NCBI RefSeq assembly: GCF_016743215.1
Contig: NZ_VRZC01000007.1
Location: forward strand, 1 to 49,984
DNA: 49,984 nucleotides
DNA from: Geminocystis sp. GBBB08
GTDB taxonomy: Bacteria > Cyanobacteriota > Cyanobacteriia > Cyanobacteriales > Cyanobacteriaceae
Direction of reading: 5' to 3'
Shown here: positions 46,016-49,984 of the stretch, piece by piece
Layout of the letters: each line of letters begins with the position of its first letter
How positions within the stretch are numbered: position 1 is the stretch's first letter
The notes under the pieces: generated by a model
The model's input: the letters and a program-made list of their open reading frames with translations, nothing else
Databases searched by the model: none
What the model was told of the DNA's origin: nothing
Program-made: the position numbers and the translations under genes

Positions 46016-46100
46016 ACTATATCAAAGAGTTTCCCTTAATCAAGACTTCCCCGAATATAACTTAAAAATTAGCAATAAAATTCGTTTCATTGTGAGATAA
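46008..46100 (+). pseudogene. DUF4926 fragment
   Basis: The ATG at 46008 begins MIELYQRVSLNQDFPEYNLK, which matches the start of DUF4926 proteins (about 70 residues, often beside toxin-antitoxin-like genes), but it ends after 30 residues with a stop at 46100. The remaining strands of the small barrel are missing. A truncation remnant. Confidence 0.55.
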
Positions 46101-46246
46101 GAATTCCAACAAATAAATCTCCTTGCAATCTTCTTGACAAAGCTAATAGTGAGTGATCGGTGGCTAAAGATACGGGCATAATAAATAGTCAACTGCCCCT
46201 ACGATACGAGGGCAACGCCCCACCAAAAATTAATAAAAAGAAATTA

Positions 46247-49200
46247 CTAGCTAAAGAAGAAATTAGCGGTATTAGAAGCATCAACACTAGAGGCAATATT
46301 ACCAGTATTAAAAGTATTTATACCCGTAATAGTAAATAGTAAACTACCAGTGCCGAAACCAGCGTCACCTTGAGTGCCATTACCGAGACGAAATTCAGTA
46401 CTAGCACCCGAAACCTTTACGTCAATGTAAAGTAAACCCACAACAGCGAATTTATCACTACCAAGGCTAAATTCATTAACAGTGTCACTACCATCACTGG
46501 GATTATAAATCACAGTATCAGTAACGGCATCTCCTAAACCTAAGTTGAGAATATCATTACCTTCACCGCCCACAAGTTTATCACCTCCATTACCACCGAT
46601 AAGAGTATCATTACCAGCACCACCAGTGAGAATATTATTATTAGCATTACCAGTAATGAGGTTATTCTGAGTATTACCAGTACCATTAATAGCGGTTAAG
46701 CCCGTTAAAGTAAGATTTTCTAAATTTGCACCCAGACTATAAGTGACAGAAGATAATACACTATCGATTTCTGTAGCAGTGGTAGATGTTTCTTGAATTA
46801 TATCACCAGTATTATCGACAATATAAAGGTCATTACCATTACCACCGATAAGAGTATCATTACCAGCACCACCAGTGAGAATATTATTACCAGCACTACC
46901 AGTAATGAGGTTATTCTGAGTATTACCAGTACCATTAATAGCGGTTAAGCCCGTTAAAGTAAGGTTTTCTAAATTTGCACCTAGGGTATAAGTGACAGAA
47001 GATAATACACTATCGATTTCTGTAGCAGTGGTAGATGTTTCTTGAATTATATCACCAGTGTTATCGACAATATAAAGGTCATTACCAGTACCACCGATGA
47101 GAGTATCAGCACCAACACCACCATCAAGGGTATCATTACCTGCGGCACCATTAAGGGTATTATTACCACTATTACCAGTTATAACGTTATTTAAGGTGTT
47201 ACCCGTACCATTAATAATGGCAGTTGTACCTGTTAAAGTGAGGTTTTCTACGTTTCCCACCAGAGTATAAGTGACAGACGATAGTACGTTATCGATTTCT
47301 GTGGCAGTAGAAGAAATTTCTATCACCACATCCGTTGTACTATCCACAATATAAATATCGTTACCAGTACCACCGATAAGAGTATCATTACCGCCACCAC
47401 CATCAAGACTATCGTTACCATCACCACCGTTAAGATTATTGTTAGCGGTATTGCCTGTGAGGTTGTTATTTAAGCCGTTACCAATACCATTAATCAGCGT
47501 TATACCTGTTAAAACAAGGTTTTCAAGGTTTGCTTCCAATTTGTAAGTAACGGAGGATTGTATAGTATCAATTTCTGTGGCAATAGTAGAGGTTTCGGTC
47601 ACCACATCCTTTATACTGTCCACAATATAAATATCATTACCAACGCCACCCACAAGAGTATCTTTACCGCCACCACCACCACCATCAAGGGTATCATTAC
47701 CATCACCACCGCTAAGGGTATTAGCACCACTATTACCGATGATGAGGTTACTTAAGGCGTTACCTGTACCATTAATAGCCGTTGTACCTGTTAAGATCAG
47801 GTTTTCAACGTTTGCGCTTAATGTATAAGTAATAGAAGATTGTACAGTATCAATTTCTGTAGCCGTAGTCAAAGTTTCTGTCACTACGTCACCGGTGGCA
47901 TCTACAATATAGGTGTCATTGCCAGTGCCCCCTACAAGAGTATCATTACCAATACCACCATCAAGAATATCATTACCAGTACTACCATCAAGGCTATCGT
48001 TACCATCTCCACCGTCAAGAATATCGTTACCTCCTAAACCGCTCAGAATGTTATTAGCACTGTTCCCTAAGATATAGTTTTTCTGAGCGTTACCCGTACC
48101 GTTAATAGCCGTTGTGCCTGTTAAGGTGAGATTTTCTACGTTGGCTAAGGCAGTGGTATTTAAAGTGAAAGTAGCATTAGATTCAACGATGTCTATACCT
48201 TCTGCGACAAGTTCGGTAATAGCATCACCAGTAGGATTGACATAGGTATCGTTACCTTTACCACCTTTGAGGCTATCAGTGCCACTACCACCGTCAAGGA
48301 TGTCGTTACCTGCACCGGATTCGATTAAGTCGTTACCATTATTACCAATGAGGGTATCATTACCGCTACCTCCATAAAGCATATCACCACCGCTAGTACC
48401 TTTGATGTTAAATAGTTCTATACCAGAAAAAGAAACTTGATCAACGTTACCACTACTATAATAAGCATATAAATTTCCGGACCAAGATCCCCCCCCTTCA
48501 TGGTAAAAACTATTAGTTTTAATACCTGCTGGATAATTAGCATTACCCCCATAAGCATTAGTAGAATAATCAATGATTAGGGTATCTGTACCAAATCCAC
48601 CATAAACATTATCGATTCCTAATCCGGGGTTAATGGTATCATTGCCGTTACCTGTATCAATTCTGTCGTTGTTATAGCGTCCAGTGAAGGCTATGTTATC
48701 GTTACCGCTATATGTGTAAAGGTTTTTGAATTGTTCAACGTTTTTAACTACCGTGCCGTTAGCTTGGGTAATAGTAGCACCCGTATCGGTAATAGTCAAA
48801 TTAACAGTTTCAAGACCTAAATCTAGTATATTGATGGTATCTATTCCCGCACCGCCGTCAATGGTAATTGTACCGCCACCTCGATCAAAATAATCTTTTT
48901 TGGCTGTACCAGTGATGATCAATTTGTCAATGTCATAAAAATAAACTTGATCATAGTTACCACTACTATCATAATAAGCATTTACCCAGCCGTTGTAAGT
49001 ACCGTTAACGTTAAAGTTAATAGCACTATTTATACCAGCAGGATAAGTATTTCCTGCAAAAGCATTACTAGAATAGTTGATGATTAGGGTATCTGTACCG
49101 TTACCACCATAAACATTATCGATTCCTAATCCCGGATTAATGGTATCATTGCCGTCACCTGTAGCAATTCCATCGTTATTATAGCGTCCTGTGAAGGCTA

Positions 49201-49783
49201 TGTTATCGTTACCGCTACCTGTGTAAAGATTTTTGAATTGTTCAACGTTTTTAATAACTGTGTCGTTACTGGTGGTAATAGTTGCACCACTGTTGTTAAT
49301 GGTGAGGTTATTAGTGGCATCGGCTAAATTGGTATAATTGATAATATCTATTCCAGCACCACCATCGATGGAGTCAATGCCTTCTACTGCTTCAATGGTG
49401 TCATTTCCTGCACCAGCGTTAACAATATCATTATTCCATCCTACCATAATATAATCATTAAAGTTTGTGGCAGTAATGTTAAATCGTTCTATATTCTCGA
49501 AATAAACCTGATCATAGTCACCATTAGTATTTTTGTAAGCAGTATGATAGCCCGAAAATGATCCCGAACCATCATCAGTGAAACTATTAGTATTTAATCC
49601 TTGAGAGTATGAGCTATTTCCGGCGAAAGTGTTACTTGAATAATCAATAATAAGAATATCATCTCCGTCTCCTCCGTAAACTTGATCAACTCCCAGTAAA
49701 GGTTGAAAAATATCATCGCCTGTATTATCCTCAGTGAGAGAGGGAAGTGTATCATTGCTATTTGTGCCTGTAAATGTAACCAT
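46247..49783 (-). CDS. RTX-type calcium-binding repeat protein (1178 aa)
   Basis: A secreted-type acidic protein built from repeats. Residues about 1-480 contain three to four copies of a unit of about 120 residues, each with VYGGxGxDTLIIDYS, a Gly/Tyr/Ser-rich insert, and DQVYFxxIExFNITGT. Residues about 480-1095 hold seven or eight units of about 85 residues, each with GNDTLxGGxGNDxYIVD, TGDVVTE, TEIDTVxSSxTYTL, ANVENLxLTGTTAINGTGN, and GNSGNNTLxGGxGNDTLDGG: the hemolysin-type calcium-binding nonapeptides alternate with a spacer. The C-terminus (SLLFTITGINTF and following) is a plausible type I secretion signal. No cleavable signal peptide and no transporter genes are seen here. Function may be in adhesion, surface layer or motility; that is inference. 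Confidence 0.9.
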   Translation of the reverse strand: MVTFTGTNSNDTLPSLTEDNTGDDIFQPLLGVDQVYGGDGDDILIIDYSSNTFAGNSSYSQGLNTNSFTDDGSGSFSGYHTAYKNTNGDYDQVYFENIERFNITATNFNDYIMVGWNNDIVNAGAGNDTIEAVEGIDSIDGGAGIDIINYTNLADATNNLTINNSGATITTSNDTVIKNVEQFKNLYTGSGNDNIAFTGRYNNDGIATGDGNDTINPGLGIDNVYGGNGTDTLIINYSSNAFAGNTYPAGINSAINFNVNGTYNGWVNAYYDSSGNYDQVYFYDIDKLIITGTAKKDYFDRGGGTITIDGGAGIDTINILDLGLETVNLTITDTGATITQANGTVVKNVEQFKNLYTYSGNDNIAFTGRYNNDRIDTGNGNDTINPGLGIDNVYGGFGTDTLIIDYSTNAYGGNANYPAGIKTNSFYHEGGGSWSGNLYAYYSSGNVDQVSFSGIELFNIKGTSGGDMLYGGSGNDTLIGNNGNDLIESGAGNDILDGGSGTDSLKGGKGNDTYVNPTGDAITELVAEGIDIVESNATFTLNTTALANVENLTLTGTTAINGTGNAQKNYILGNSANNILSGLGGNDILDGGDGNDSLDGSTGNDILDGGIGNDTLVGGTGNDTYIVDATGDVVTETLTTATEIDTVQSSITYTLSANVENLILTGTTAINGTGNALSNLIIGNSGANTLSGGDGNDTLDGGGGGGKDTLVGGVGNDIYIVDSIKDVVTETSTIATEIDTIQSSVTYKLEANLENLVLTGITLINGIGNGLNNNLTGNTANNNLNGGDGNDSLDGGGGNDTLIGGTGNDIYIVDSTTDVVIEISSTATEIDNVLSSVTYTLVGNVENLTLTGTTAIINGTGNTLNNVITGNSGNNTLNGAAGNDTLDGGVGADTLIGGTGNDLYIVDNTGDIIQETSTTATEIDSVLSSVTYTLGANLENLTLTGLTAINGTGNTQNNLITGSAGNNILTGGAGNDTLIGGNGNDLYIVDNTGDIIQETSTTATEIDSVLSSVTYSLGANLENLTLTGLTAINGTGNTQNNLITGNANNNILTGGAGNDTLIGGNGGDKLVGGEGNDILNLGLGDAVTDTVIYNPSDGSDTVNEFSLGSDKFAVVGLLYIDVKVSGASTEFRLGNGTQGDAGFGTGSLLFTITGINTFNTGNIASSVDASNTANFFFS
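46592..47089 (-). repeat. Recent 249-bp tandem duplication inside the RTX gene
   Basis: The unit starting at 46592 and the one starting at 46841 are nearly identical at the DNA level over 249 bp (83 codons), for example in the stretch around ACCACCGATAAGAGTATCAT. The next unit, from 47090, keeps the same period but is more diverged. The period preserves the reading frame, so repeat number could vary between strains. Confidence 0.8.
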
Positions 49784-49984
49784 ATTTGTTAATGTTAAAT
49801 TATAATATTGTTTACGATTGTATCAAAAAAAATAATTTATATATGTATTATTTATAAAGTTTTTATCTTTTTATTGTAGAGAACCCATAAGGAAATAAAG
49901 CCTACCCCTCTTTTGTCAAACTCCGCAAACACTTGCAATTTATAGATTCTGCAACTGTTGTAGATCAATCGATCGAGGTCATAT
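49784..49984. other. Right-end intergenic region
   Basis: Upstream of the RTX gene; AT-rich with T-runs. No gene, repeat or clear promoter can be supported in these 201 bases. Confidence 0.4.

Noticed and set aside
47558-48037. Plus-strand ORFs inside the RTX gene
   Set aside because: They repeat with the period of the RTX gene and are antisense shadows of its calcium-binding repeats.

Overview
The window is a low-GC stretch of cyanobacterial chromosome. The evidence is a complete kaiA-kaiB-kaiC clock cluster, a cyanobacterial-type Hfq, several protein families largely confined to cyanobacteria (DUF3318, DUF1823, DUF7219-like), many copies of the HIP1 octamer GCGATCGC, and tRNA genes without an encoded CCA end. 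The gene set and base composition suggest a unicellular form of the Geminocystis/Cyanobacterium type; that placement is inference.

Layout. 1-583 is a leader region with a terminator and two dyads. 584-2545 is a large unrecognised protein with a possible sigma-region-4-like helix-turn-helix. 2613-2932 is a broken SDR fragment. 3022-6342 holds a radical SAM protein and an Uma2 nuclease. 6490-7196 is a PEP-CTERM protein on the minus strand whose start is split off by a G-run frameshift. 7358-10306 is kaiABC. 10330-10580 is a frameshifted PepSY-like gene. 10717-16558 carries folB, a DUF3318 pair, divergent dapF and hfq, a membrane protein, a class I lysyl-tRNA synthetase and a nonsense-mutated Uma2 gene. 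16761-21170 carries glgB, a Bfd-like ferredoxin, rnhA and lexA. 21290-23485 is a decayed patch (methyltransferase, GNAT remnant, toxin-antitoxin pair with a broken toxin). 23555-29407 holds clpB, an SDR and gyrB. 29507-31949 is accessory (broken hicA with intact hicB, small membrane proteins, Uma2). 32087-34196 holds a TrmJ-like methylase and a serine hydrolase. 34609-35713 is a MITE-like element and a degenerate ORF. 35795-45637 holds two tRNAs, a HAD protein, the arsS-arsM arsenosugar genes, a VanY-like peptidase, argG, a prohibitin, DUF1823, HIT, lgt and a flavoprotein. 45732-46100 is a set of toxin-antitoxin remnants. 46247-49783 is a long RTX-type repeat protein.

Functional groups. KaiA, KaiB and KaiC form the post-translational clock. 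ArsM and ArsS act in sequence from arsenite towards arsenosugars. LexA has an intact autocleavage apparatus and a LexA-box match upstream. DapF and Hfq keep a neighbourhood known from other cyanobacteria. Most other genes are housekeeping singletons.

The most distinctive features are the amount of gene decay (two in-frame UGA stops, one in-frame UAG stop, several single-base frameshifts, three wrecked toxin loci) and the number of short dispersed repeats: a 90-bp repeat with two copies in opposite orientation, a MITE-like pair, a terminator palindrome used after three genes, and a 23-nt element directly after two stop codons. I did not find a clearly new multi-gene defence or biosynthetic system. 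The best candidates for something undescribed are the 653-residue protein at 584-2545 and the repeat families.
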